Assembly (NCBI RefSeq): GCF_937997405.1
Contig: NZ_CALKTL010000027.1
Coordinates: 1 to 21,471, forward strand
Length of the DNA: 21,471 nucleotides
Direction: 5' to 3'
DNA from: an uncultured Campylobacter sp.
GTDB lineage: Bacteria; Campylobacterota; Campylobacteria; Campylobacterales; Campylobacteraceae
Shown: positions 1-6,822 of the stretch, in pieces
Position numbering within the stretch: the first letter of the stretch is position 1
How the letters are laid out: the number at the start of each line of letters is the position of its first letter
Notes under the pieces: generated by a model
What the model was told of the DNA's origin: nothing
The model's database searches: none
The model's input: only the letters and a program-made list of their open reading frames with translations
Translations under genes and position numbers: made by a program

Positions 1-83
1 AAATCGACGAAGAGATCATCAGGACCTTTTTGTATCACATCGACCTTGAGGAGCAAAGGTGGCAGGAGTATAAAGAGCACTAA
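1..83 (+). CDS. C-terminal end of an unidentified protein (partial)
   Basis: The left edge cuts this gene. Reading from base 3, there are 26 codons ending in TAA at 81-83, rich in charged and aromatic residues (it ends LEEQRWQEYKEH). Too little remains to name a family. It converges on the methyltransferase gene on the other strand, with a 43 bp gap that holds an inverted repeat. It is called coding because the frame is open to the edge, ends just before a terminator-like hairpin, and has a coding-like composition. Confidence 0.5.
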   Translation, partial: IDEEIIRTFLYHIDLEEQRWQEYKEH

Positions 84-84
84 A

Positions 85-106
85 CTTGCTCAAATTTACG
101 AGCAAG
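85..106. terminator. Inverted repeat between convergent genes, possible bidirectional terminator
   Basis: CTTGCTC (85-91) and GAGCAAG (100-106) are perfect 7 bp arms around an 8 nt AAATTT-containing loop. They lie directly after the stop of the partial plus-strand gene and before the end of the minus-strand methyltransferase. There is no clean T tract on either side, so termination activity is inferred from position. Confidence 0.45.
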
Positions 107-126
107 CTTAGGCAGATGCTTTAAAT

Positions 127-936
127 TTAGGCTCTATTTACCTTGTCCACCCGCACGAACGCCCAGTGCATAAAATCGCGTTCTGGCTCGTATTTGCCGC
201 TGTTAAAATACTCCGCCAGCCGCGCCTCCTCAGCTTCGCTTAGCTCGCCGCCAAGCCCCCAGCGCGTCTTTTGGATGAGTTCCTCGGCACTCGAAGCAGG
301 ACCTGCATGACACCTGGCTTTGATGTAGCTAAGGCTCGGCAAATAACCCATTTGAAACAAGATGTTTAAAAGATATACAAAGTCGGGCTTTTGCTCCACC
401 TTGCGCCCTATCGCGCCCAAAACGTCCTCGTCTACGAAGCTGCCGCCTACCTTAAACATGATGTAAAGCGATTTTTTGGTCTTTGAAAGAAGCTTACTAA
501 GCGCGGTTTTTAGATCGTCCACTTCAAGGCAGCGCGAGGCCAAAACCACGTCGCACTCAGGCACGTCCGACCAGTCGTCCTCAAAAGCTTTTTGCGCGAA
601 TTTAACGTTTTTAACGCCGTAAATTTGAGTGTTCTTGCGGGCGAATTCAAGCATCTTAGGCGAAAAGTCGTAGCCGTAAATTTGATCTACTTTTTTGGCC
701 GCCAGCACGCTTAGCGCGCCCGCGCCGCACGCAAAATCAAGCAGCGTGGAGACGTCCATAAAATCAACCTTGTCTATAAACTCGCGCGCGTAGGCGCTTT
801 TCATCACGCCCTCGTTAAAGCTGGGCGCCTTTTTGTCCCAGTCCGCGGCAAATTTTTTGCCAAACGAGCTTCTTGCCTTTTGCGCCTTATAAAGCGCGTC
901 AAAGTCGATTTCATCGTAGTTTGAAGCCAAAATCAT
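127..936 (-). CDS. Class I SAM-dependent methyltransferase
   Basis: Predicted 269-residue cytoplasmic Rossmann-fold methyltransferase; the substrate cannot be told from sequence. With the start used here, motif I is LLDFACGAGAL around residues 65-75 (the DxGxGxG-type SAM loop), followed by the acidic strand-2 end YGYDFS and a VLASRCLEV stretch at motif IV. An upstream in-frame start at 1035 would add 33 residues. I prefer ATG at 936 because AGAAAGGATAATT precedes it with good ribosome-binding-site spacing, and the extra N-terminus is not typical of the family. The C-terminal third (cysteine- and tryptophan-containing, ending WAFVRVDKVNRA) has no motif I recognise. The gene stands alone, with a 272 bp non-coding stretch upstream. 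Confidence 0.85.
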   Translation of the reverse strand: MILASNYDEIDFDALYKAQKARSSFGKKFAADWDKKAPSFNEGVMKSAYAREFIDKVDFMDVSTLLDFACGAGALSVLAAKKVDQIYGYDFSPKMLEFARKNTQIYGVKNVKFAQKAFEDDWSDVPECDVVLASRCLEVDDLKTALSKLLSKTKKSLYIMFKVGGSFVDEDVLGAIGRKVEQKPDFVYLLNILFQMGYLPSLSYIKARCHAGPASSAEELIQKTRWGLGGELSEAEEARLAEYFNSGKYEPERDFMHWAFVRVDKVNRA

Positions 937-1208
937 AATTATCCTTTCTAAAATTTTGCGAGCAGATCGAACCGATTTTTCGTTAAATTTTAGCGCAAAT
1001 TTATACGCCACGCCCAAACCCGCCTGAAATTTCAAACCGCCCGGCGAGAAATACTAAGGCAAGCCCACCCCTGCGTATTTTATATGCTCGAAATTCTTTA
1101 AATTTTCACCGAACGATCGAAGCTAAATTTTAGAAAGTCCGCTCATAAATCAAAATTTTAGTCTGCCACCTGCGCTTGTTTGCTCCGCCTTTAAATTACC
1201 GCTCAAAC

Positions 1209-1669
1209 TTATTGCGAGGCCTCCAGCCTAGCCGCTATCACCTTTTGCATCGCTTGATTTTTCTTGTTTTTGGCTAAAATTTGCAGCCTCCTTTTGCCGA
1301 TGCGTTTGTCGGCGGCCTTTAGGATATTTGCAAGCCCCATTCATCGGCACCAAAGTGCTTTGCAAACAGTTCATCTTTGGGTGTGTCGATATATTCGCGA
1401 ATAAGCTCGCCGATGTCGCTTATGTCGTTACCATACGGATAAATTTTCGTTAGAGCGCCCTGTGCTAGGCTTTTTACGCCGCCGCTTTTTTGCACGAAAT
1501 CTTTCGGGTAGTCAAAAATAATCTCACCCGCAAGCGTGATAAAATATCGCGGCAAATCCGTGCTGCCGCGCCTGCTTTGCATCCTATAAACCGTGCAGTG
1601 GAGCTTAAAATCAATGTTTTCATCCACGAGCTCGTAAAGCCGTTTTTGAAGCTTGCTTCAACGTTTCAT
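1209..1669 (-). pseudogene. SF0329-family-like protein, broken by a nonsense codon and a frameshift
   Basis: From ATG at 1669 (preceded by AAGGGGGCAAA) the frame reads M-K-R-stop-SKLQKRLYELVDENIDFKL. The TGA at 1658-1660 sits where relatives, as I recall them, have Trp (WSKLQ), so TGG to TGA is the simplest explanation. The frame then stays open through PRYFITLAGEIIFDYPKDF, IREYIDTPKDELF and ADEWGLQ, and stops at 1319. One base out of frame the expected C-terminus continues: ILKAADKRIGKRRLQIL and on to TAA at 1209-1211. Restoring one A in the CAAAT run near 1327 would give WGLQNILKAAD. A protein starting at the internal GTG (1627) would lack the N-terminus and the basic C-terminus. The SF0329 assignment rests on remembered family motifs; the function of the family is not known to me. 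Confidence 0.7.
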
Positions 1670-1800
1670 TTTGCCCCCTTATCTATTTGTCGCCTCTTGC
1701 GGTTTCGCGCGTAGCTTTTGCCGCCCTTTGCGACGATCGCACTTGAAAGCTGCGCGCCTTTTCTATTTTTTGAAAATCCGCTTTGTAAAATTCTGCCACG

Positions 1801-2334
1801 CTAAACGCTCTCCCAAAATCTAGACTCCGTCTTGATCGCGCCTCGGTTTTTATCGCGTAAAATTTGCAAAAATTCTTTAAAGTTTGGCGTAAAAATCGAA
1901 GCGGCGGGCGCAAATTTATATTCGCTCGCGCCGTCTTGCTCGGGCTTGTCCGCGCCGCCAAGTTCAAGCTCGCTCGTGCCACCTGCAAAGCGGATCCGCC
2001 AAATCCTAGCATGATTTATCCGTATTTTTGTGACTTCAAGCGCTAAAATTTGCTCAAATTTATATCTCGCCGCGAGCTTTTGTCCGTCAAAAATGTAGAT
2101 GAAATCCTGATCGAACCAAAGGCTCTCGCACGAGATAAAAAATCGCTCCAGCCAAAAGAAAAACGGTCGCACGGAAAGCCTTTTTACCGCGCTTGCTTCG
2201 CTTATCCCATCTATCGCGGCAAGCCGGCGCGAGCTAAGCTTGCGAGGATTGCGCCGAAGGAGCGCCCAAACAATCCCGCCCAGAAGTAAAACGCTAAAAA
2301 TTACGATTAAAATTTGAATTAAAGCTTCAGCCAT
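1801..2334 (-). CDS. Hypothetical single-span membrane protein
   Basis: Unrecognised 177-residue protein. Residues 5-27 (ALIQILIVIFSVLLLGGIVWALL) form one strong N-terminal transmembrane helix followed by RRNPRK, so the rest is probably cytoplasmic. The remaining ~145 residues alternate hydrophobic and charged positions (FIYIFDGQKLAARYKF, IWRIRFAGGTSELEL), suggesting a beta-rich domain. The start ATG lies inside the last codons of the upstream gene: ATGGCTGA is shared, an 8 base overlap, so translation is probably coupled. After its TAG there is a 38-codon GTG-started frame to 1683 that I could not support as a gene. Confidence 0.65.
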   Translation of the reverse strand: MAEALIQILIVIFSVLLLGGIVWALLRRNPRKLSSRRLAAIDGISEASAVKRLSVRPFFFWLERFFISCESLWFDQDFIYIFDGQKLAARYKFEQILALEVTKIRINHARIWRIRFAGGTSELELGGADKPEQDGASEYKFAPAASIFTPNFKEFLQILRDKNRGAIKTESRFWESV

Positions 2335-3010
2335 TTAAAATTTTAAGTCCTTTTACAAATGCAAATTTCGCCTCCGTATCGCTCCAAAACGAACTTCTGC
2401 TAAAATCCGCCTCCGCGCCGTTTGCAAGCTCCTCATAAAGCTTATAAAATCGCCCTTTGTAGGTGCAATCGCTTAGGCAGACGTTGAAAAACGCCTCCGC
2501 CGCATCCCTACCGCCGAAATAATAGATAAAGTAGATCGGGCGCAGATCGAAGGCGCTTAGATTTTTGTTAAATTTAGCCACATGCCGCATCATAAACTCC
2601 ACCGCCTTTTGTTTATCCTCAAAAAGCTCAAAAATAGGCAGCGCGTAGTCCTTGATAGCTGCGCTAATCTCCCGCACGCTGAGCTCAAAGCTAGCGCCCG
2701 CTAGCTGCCAGTCGCGAAACTGTTTGCGCGGCGTGAGATGGCCCAGGTGCGATACGAAAACAAGATCGGTCGAGTAGGACAGCTCCTCTTGCATTAGCTT
2801 TTTTAGGCGCTTGCAGTAGATCGCGATCTGCGGCAGGATGCTCACGCTGCCTGAGTAATTGCGCATGCTGGAGCCAAAATAAATTTCAAACGAAATCTCC
2901 TTATCGCTTGCAAGCTTCGTTAGTTTTTGCCCCTTTTGCGTGGGCTTGAAGTACGTAAAATTTGCCGCGATCTCATTGCAGCCGTTTAAAAATATCTCGC
3001 GCGGAGTCAT
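2327..3010 (-). CDS. Hypothetical protein, possibly DUF4304-like
   Basis: Predicted soluble 227-residue protein with no signal peptide or membrane helix. The N-terminal half (KGQKLTKLASDKEISFEIYF, then SSMRNYSGSVSILPQIAIY) faintly recalls DUF4304-type proteins that occur near polymorphic toxin loci. The resemblance is from memory and weak. The C-terminal half is aromatic-rich and helical in character (RPIYFIYYFGGRDAAEAFF). It overlaps the following membrane-protein gene by 8 bases, so the two form a unit. Upstream is a 186 bp non-coding gap. An immunity-like role is only a guess from the company it keeps. Confidence 0.65.
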   Translation of the reverse strand: MTPREIFLNGCNEIAANFTYFKPTQKGQKLTKLASDKEISFEIYFGSSMRNYSGSVSILPQIAIYCKRLKKLMQEELSYSTDLVFVSHLGHLTPRKQFRDWQLAGASFELSVREISAAIKDYALPIFELFEDKQKAVEFMMRHVAKFNKNLSAFDLRPIYFIYYFGGRDAAEAFFNVCLSDCTYKGRFYKLYEELANGAEADFSRSSFWSDTEAKFAFVKGLKILNG

Positions 3011-3196
3011 GATAATTTATCGTTTAAATTTAGGCGTTTTGCTCGCTAGCAATTCGGTTTGCTGCTTACATTGCCGCGGCCGCGATTCGCAGCTTGGCGT
3101 TTTATCGGCGCGCCGTTTTGCCGCCGAGAAGTTATTCTATGTGCGCAATTTTACCCCAATTCGGCTAAATTTAACGGCGCTACGCGCCCGTAAAAT

Positions 3197-3517
3197 TTAT
3201 AATCTATCCTCATATCTTTCGTAGTTTATGCCGTAGATTTTATCGATATTTTCGGCGTTTATGAGCCGCTCGCTGCGGCCGAAGGCTAAAATTTCGCCGT
3301 CTTTTATAAACAGCGTCAAATTTGAAACGAACTTCGCGTGGCGCGGGTAGTGCGTCGTCTGCACGAAGGTGTAGCCCTCATCTCCCAGCGCTTTTATCAT
3401 CTCGAGCAGCCTAATTTGATTGCCAAAATCCAGCCCGTTTGTAGGCTCGTCCATAAAGATCACTTTCGCGCCCTGAACCAGCGTGCGCGCGATATACGCC
3501 AGCTGCCGCCACTTGAA
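3197..3517 (-). pseudogene. Truncated siderophore-type ABC transporter ATPase (FecE/FepC-like)
   Basis: Only the C-terminal part remains. The frame reads WRQLAYIARTLVQGAKVIF then MDEPTNGLD, covering the segment after the signature motif, Walker B and D-loop, then the H-switch THYPRH and a typical C-terminal domain ending in TAG at 3197. Walker A, the Q-loop and the start of the gene are absent. Just upstream the signature survives only in another frame: KISSGG is readable one frame away and joins the WRQL frame after a non-triplet deletion. Beyond that, a stop codon appears near 3570 and the sequence becomes AAATTT-rich non-coding DNA. No permease gene lies nearby. Intact relatives power ferric-siderophore or haem import; this copy cannot bind ATP. 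Confidence 0.8.
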
Positions 3518-3795
3518 ATTTTGCCTTTTAAGATTCTGTCTTTATATGGATTGCGCTTAGAATTTTATATCGTCGCGTTTTTGAAATTTGTATCGCTGCA
3601 AATAAAATTTTATCGAGGTTTAAAATTTGATGCCGTGTTGTTGCGCTGCGTAAAATTTCAATAACGCGCTAAATTTTAAGCGGCGCGTAAAATCAAGCAT
3701 TGCGCTAAATTTCAAGTTACGCGCCGAATTTAGCTCGCGCGACAAATCAAACGCACCGCCTAATAAAGCGGTATAAAATTTGCTCGCGCGATAAA
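3518..3795. other. Non-coding gap with AAATTT and GCGCGTAA-type repeats
   Basis: No convincing gene on either strand. The region is a mosaic of TAAAATTT, GCGCTAAATTT and CGGCGCGTAA pieces; for example CGGCGCGTAA lies at 3681-3690 and its reverse complement at 3717-3726. It may be decayed remains of the N-terminal part of the ABC ATPase gene, but beyond about 3570 I can no longer follow the family in any frame. Confidence 0.5.
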
Positions 3796-3811
3796 GCCCG
3801 TCCTTCGGGGC
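3796..3811 (-). terminator. Hairpin after yggS, weak intrinsic terminator
   Basis: On the minus strand GCCCCG-AAGGA-CGGGC forms a short GC stem with one bulge, directly after the yggS stop (TAG at 3812-3814) and followed by TTTAT. The T tract is short. It is placed to end the rseP-yggS unit. Confidence 0.5.
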
Positions 3812-4450
3812 CTAGGCGTATAAAATTCTACCCAGGCGGATCATGTTCGAGCCGCATTTGATCGCGAGCTCAAAATCATCGCTCATCCCCATCGAGCAGA
3901 TCTGCGCGCCGTGCGGCACGAGCGCATCAAAGATCTCGCGGCTCACCTCGAAGCTTCGCGCGATCTGCGCGGGTTCGCTCACGTGCGCTCCGATGCTCAT
4001 CACGCCGATTAAATTTAGATTTTTGCACTCCTGCTTGATGCGCAAAAACTCCTCCACCGCGCGGTTTTTATCGAGCCCAGTTTTGGAGCTCTCGCCCGCA
4101 GCGTTGATCTCCAGCAGCGTATCTAGCGGATAAGTTAGCCGCTTATTTACGGCAAGCGCGAGCTCGCAACTGTTGCAGCTCTGCCACAGCGTCGGGCGCA
4201 GAGCGATGAGCTGATTGATTTTGTTGCTTTGCAGCGTTCCGATGAAGTGCCACTTTAGCGGCAGTTCGCGCAGTAGCTCGCTTTTGTGCTTTAGCTCCTG
4301 CACTCTGTTTTCGCCAAACGCGATCTGTCCTTGCGAATACAGCTCGCGCACCTCATCCGTGCCTACGTTTTTACTCACCGCGACGAGCTGCACTTCGCCT
4401 GCGCCTGCTTTTGCAGCCTCAATGCGCTTTAAAATTTCATCCAGTCTCAT
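3812..4450 (-). CDS. yggS: YggS/PROSC-family pyridoxal phosphate homeostasis protein
   Basis: 212-residue single-domain PLP-binding protein with an alanine-racemase-type TIM barrel, without the racemase C-terminal domain. Family members carry PLP and affect vitamin B6 and amino-acid balance; no enzymatic reaction is established. The PLP lysine is K27 in LVAVSKNVG. Other hallmarks are FGENRVQEL, WHFIGTLQSNKIN, LIGVMSIGAH and the C-terminal MGMSDDFELAIKCGSNMIRLG, where the phosphate-binding residues lie. The length is slightly short of the usual ~230. ATG overlaps the rseP stop as ATGA, so it is translationally coupled to rseP. Confidence 0.93.
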   Translation of the reverse strand: MRLDEILKRIEAAKAGAGEVQLVAVSKNVGTDEVRELYSQGQIAFGENRVQELKHKSELLRELPLKWHFIGTLQSNKINQLIALRPTLWQSCNSCELALAVNKRLTYPLDTLLEINAAGESSKTGLDKNRAVEEFLRIKQECKNLNLIGVMSIGAHVSEPAQIARSFEVSREIFDALVPHGAQICSMGMSDDFELAIKCGSNMIRLGRILYA

Positions 4451-5562
4451 TTGTAAAATCCCAAAATTCTAGCGAAATCATTTAGCACCGTAAATATCAT
4501 CAAAAGCGCCAAAATCCCCATGCCTACGTAGCTGGCACCCACGAATACCCGCTTTGGCACCGGGCGGCGGAAGATGAGCTCAAATAGATTAAACGCGATG
4601 TGCCCGCCGTCGAGCGCTGGGATCGGAAAGAGGTTGATGAGCCCTAAATTTACCGATATTAGCGCCACAAGCGCGAGCAGGACCGCCGCGCCGTAATCGA
4701 CCGCCTTTGAGGTGATGTCCGTAATGGCGACGATGCCGCCCATCTCCTTAGGCGAAACGACGCCGCTGGCGAGCTTTTCTAGACCCACCAAGATGAGTTT
4801 TGATGCCTCTACCGTCTGATCCCACGCGAAGCTAAGCGAGCGAGCACCTTTGTGATACAGCGTCACGGTCGCGTTGTAATCGGGCGAAATGCCGATGAGC
4901 GGCACTCTTATGCTCTCGCGCCAGATGGTTTTTTTCTCGCCGAGCTTTGGCGTGAGCTGCAGGCTCAGCCGCTCGCCGCCGCGCATGATTTCTAAGCTTA
5001 GAGGTGCGGCGGTTACCTGCTTTGAGATATCGTCCCACTCGCGGATCTGCTTGCCGTCGATTGATAAAATTTCATCGTTTAGCATTAGCCCTGCGCTTGC
5101 CGCGGCGGAATTTGGCGAAATTTTACCGACCTTGGGCGCGAGCTTTTCGACGCCGATGTAGCCCAGCGCGATGTAGATCAAAAACGCAAGCAGCAGGTTA
5201 AAAAACGGCCCCGCAAAAAGTATGATTATGCGCGCGATCGGGCCTTTGGAGTTGTAGCTGTCAGGGTCTGCGCTTACTGCGGCGGGATCCAGATCCTCCT
5301 GCCCCTTAAGGCTCACGTAGCCCCCCAGAGGGATCGCGCTGATGGCGTACTGCGTAGCACCGATACGCTTGGTAAAGACCTTCTCGCCGAAGCCCACGCT
5401 AAAGACGTTCACCCCCACGCCTAGCGCCCGCGCCACCAAAAAATGCCCCAGCTCGTGGAAAAAGATGAGGAAGCTGATCGCCAGCACCGTGACCATAAAA
5501 TTTATCGAGTAAAAATAAAATCCGACCGCCAGGATCGCCAGCGTTAAAATTATGCTTTTCAA
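4447..5562 (-). CDS. rseP: RseP-type site-2 intramembrane zinc metalloprotease (M50)
   Basis: 371-residue inner-membrane protease that cuts transmembrane segments of regulatory substrates. The zinc motif HELGH is at residues 36-40 inside the first helix region (FLIFFHELGHFLVARALG). A single PDZ domain spans roughly residues 130-200 (GKISPNSAAASAGLMLNDEI). The third zinc ligand lies in NLFPIPALDGGH near residue 317. One PDZ and this length fit Campylobacterota homologues; the E. coli enzyme has two PDZ domains and about 450 residues. The start is TTG at 5562, preceded by AAAGGTCTGAAA. It overlaps yggS by 4 bases. The upstream neighbour is now the restriction-modification cassette, with pgsA beyond it. 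Confidence 0.93.
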   Translation of the reverse strand: MKSIILTLAILAVGFYFYSINFMVTVLAISFLIFFHELGHFLVARALGVGVNVFSVGFGEKVFTKRIGATQYAISAIPLGGYVSLKGQEDLDPAAVSADPDSYNSKGPIARIIILFAGPFFNLLLAFLIYIALGYIGVEKLAPKVGKISPNSAAASAGLMLNDEILSIDGKQIREWDDISKQVTAAPLSLEIMRGGERLSLQLTPKLGEKKTIWRESIRVPLIGISPDYNATVTLYHKGARSLSFAWDQTVEASKLILVGLEKLASGVVSPKEMGGIVAITDITSKAVDYGAAVLLALVALISVNLGLINLFPIPALDGGHIAFNLFELIFRRPVPKRVFVGASYVGMGILALLMIFTVLNDFARILGFYK

Positions 5563-5587
5563 ATTTCAGACCTTTGTAAAAAATGGG

Positions 5588-5623
5588 CTAAGCTTACTAT
5601 TATTTTGCAAATTTTAAGCTTAG
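5588..5623 (-). promoter_or_regulatory. Perfect 9 bp inverted repeat upstream of rseP
   Basis: CTAAGCTTA (5588-5596) and TAAGCTTAG (5615-5623) are exact reverse complements separated by 18 nt. On the minus strand the hairpin is followed, after CCCA, by TTTTTT (5583-5578), so it could terminate the restriction-modification operon. It ends only 26 bases before the rseP start codon, so it could instead act in the rseP leader. Confidence 0.45.
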
Positions 5624-5686
5624 AAAAGAGATTGTCTAAAAGCTAGCGGTATAAGCATGCTTTAAAATATATAAATTTAAAATTTT

Positions 5687-6241
5687 TTATTTCGCAATAT
5701 CGGCAAGACGCAGATAATAATCAATTAGTTTTTGCGTATGATTTTGTTTAATTTCTTTTATGAAATTTTCCATTAAAGTAAAATTTGGATTTCCATTGCC
5801 ATTGACCGGGAGCGCAATTTTTTCCTTTTTTAAAGCAGTTTGAGAGCACATTTGATTAAAAGAATAACGATCTCCAAAGGACTTATTTAAAATAGATACT
5901 ATGAAAAATCCAATATTTTGATTAAGTTCAAATTTTGGTTTTAAAATATTTATACGACCATGGGATACTGCATAAAAATTTTTTGGCTGATAAAAACATT
6001 TCCCAAACATATCTACACTTAAAGAATTACCATCGAATTTTTCACTTAGCTCATCACAATTTTGCACATACGCAACTATCCCATTATTAAAATTCCCAGA
6101 GCTTATTAAAGGATTGTTTCCACTTTGAAGTCTTTTAGCTTGTAAATCACCTTTGGCTAGCAGAATTTCAAACAAATTTGCAAGTTCAAACTCATCCCAT
6201 TTGCAATTAAGTTTACCAAAAAGACTTGCAGCTATTCGCAT
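5687..6241 (-). CDS. Specificity subunit, second target-recognition half (TRD2), out of frame with the first
   Basis: The 184-residue reading starts at ATG 6241, which has AAGAGG 8 bases upstream; the same frame is open back into the dinucleotide tract. It contains one full specificity domain: KWDEFELANLFEI, then NPLISSGNFNNGIVAY, GKCFYQPKNFYAVSHG, and a conserved helix ENFIKEIKQNHTQKLIDYY. The layout repeats that of the first half (GTCFYHPYKAS against GKCFYQPKNFY). With 11 or 14 AG units it would be fused to the first half in one 377-residue subunit. With the present 12, it can only be made by internal initiation or reinitiation after the first half stops. AT-richer than the housekeeping genes around it. 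Confidence 0.8.
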   Translation of the reverse strand: MRIAASLFGKLNCKWDEFELANLFEILLAKGDLQAKRLQSGNNPLISSGNFNNGIVAYVQNCDELSEKFDGNSLSVDMFGKCFYQPKNFYAVSHGRINILKPKFELNQNIGFFIVSILNKSFGDRYSFNQMCSQTALKKEKIALPVNGNGNPNFTLMENFIKEIKQNHTQKLIDYYLRLADIAK

Positions 6242-6822
6242 AATAGCCTCTTGGATATAATTTGCCAAATGTGAATTCGTAATAAAAACATCGCCGTTAG
6301 GCGAATTATTCTCTCTCTCTCTCTCTCTCTCTCTCGAAGGGCAAGCGCGTTATGATATAAAATCAGTTTTTGCATTTTAGCTTCTATACTTTTTATATAA
6401 TTTTCCATAAAATTAAAATCAATCATATCGTTAGTTACAGGAAGCCTTATGTATGACTTTTTTAAATCGGTACTCGAAATTTGATCATTATAAACGCCAT
6501 TGAATGATTTTTTAAATAGATTTACCAAAAATAAAGCAGTGTATTTATTAAGCATATATCCTATTGGCTTTAAACTATGAACTTTCATATCTAAACTCGC
6601 CTTATACGGATGATAAAAACAAGTTCCCAAAAAAGAAAAAGATTCTTGAACTCTGTAATTATTTGACGACAAATCATTATAATATCCAGAAATGCCATTA
6701 TTTAAATTTGTCACAGATATTCTTGGAGTTTTTCCAGATTTTAATTCATTTTGTGGTATATTTGCTCCGGTTTCAACTATAAAAATATCTGTTACTTTAA
6801 AATTTCTATACTCCAATTTCAA
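6232..6822 (-). CDS. Specificity subunit, first target-recognition half (TRD1), truncated by the dinucleotide tract
   Basis: 196 residues as read. A TTG start at 6822 overlaps the methyltransferase stop as TTGA. TRD1 runs from FKVTDIFIVETGANI through SVTNLNNGISGYYND and GTCFYHPYKASLD to the helical dimer segment MENYIKSIEAKMQKLILYHN. The (AG)12 tract then encodes alternating R and E, and the frame runs into an unrelated tail (IIRLTAMFLLRIHIWQII) ending in TAG at 6232-6234. One unit fewer would continue ENNSPNGDVFITN into TRD2. The gene is therefore a phase-variable specificity gene now in the split state; the function is inferred from the repeat position. It is the partner of the nuclease-methyltransferase upstream. 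Confidence 0.85.
   Translation of the reverse strand: MKLEYRNFKVTDIFIVETGANIPQNELKSGKTPRISVTNLNNGISGYYNDLSSNNYRVQESFSFLGTCFYHPYKASLDMKVHSLKPIGYMLNKYTALFLVNLFKKSFNGVYNDQISSTDLKKSYIRLPVTNDMIDFNFMENYIKSIEAKMQKLILYHNALALRERERERERIIRLTAMFLLRIHIWQIISKRLLCE
6311..6334. repeat. (CT)12 simple sequence repeat inside the specificity gene
   Basis: Twelve uninterrupted CT units (AG on the coding strand), flanked by T at 6310 and C at 6335. The tract lies exactly between the two target-recognition halves. By direct reading, 11 or 14 units put both halves in one frame. Twelve units give the stop at 6232. Thirteen units give GAA-TAA right after the tract. Tracts of this kind change length by slipped-strand mispairing. 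Confidence 0.95.

Noticed and set aside
1658..1660. TGA read as tryptophan (code change or read-through)
   Set aside because: All other genes use TGG for Trp and TGA as a stop in overlapping operon junctions. A second lesion in the same gene supports ordinary decay.
1683..2012. Minus-strand frame of 109 codons overlapping the one-helix protein, with a 38-codon GTG-started end piece
   Set aside because: It mostly overlaps a better gene in another frame. The unique end (ADFQKIEKARSFQVRSSQ) matches nothing I know and lacks a clear ribosome binding site.
3338..3664. Plus-strand frame of 108 codons across the ABC ATPase remnant
   Set aside because: Opposite strand of a recognisable ATPase fragment, then AAATTT-rich non-coding DNA; no motif.
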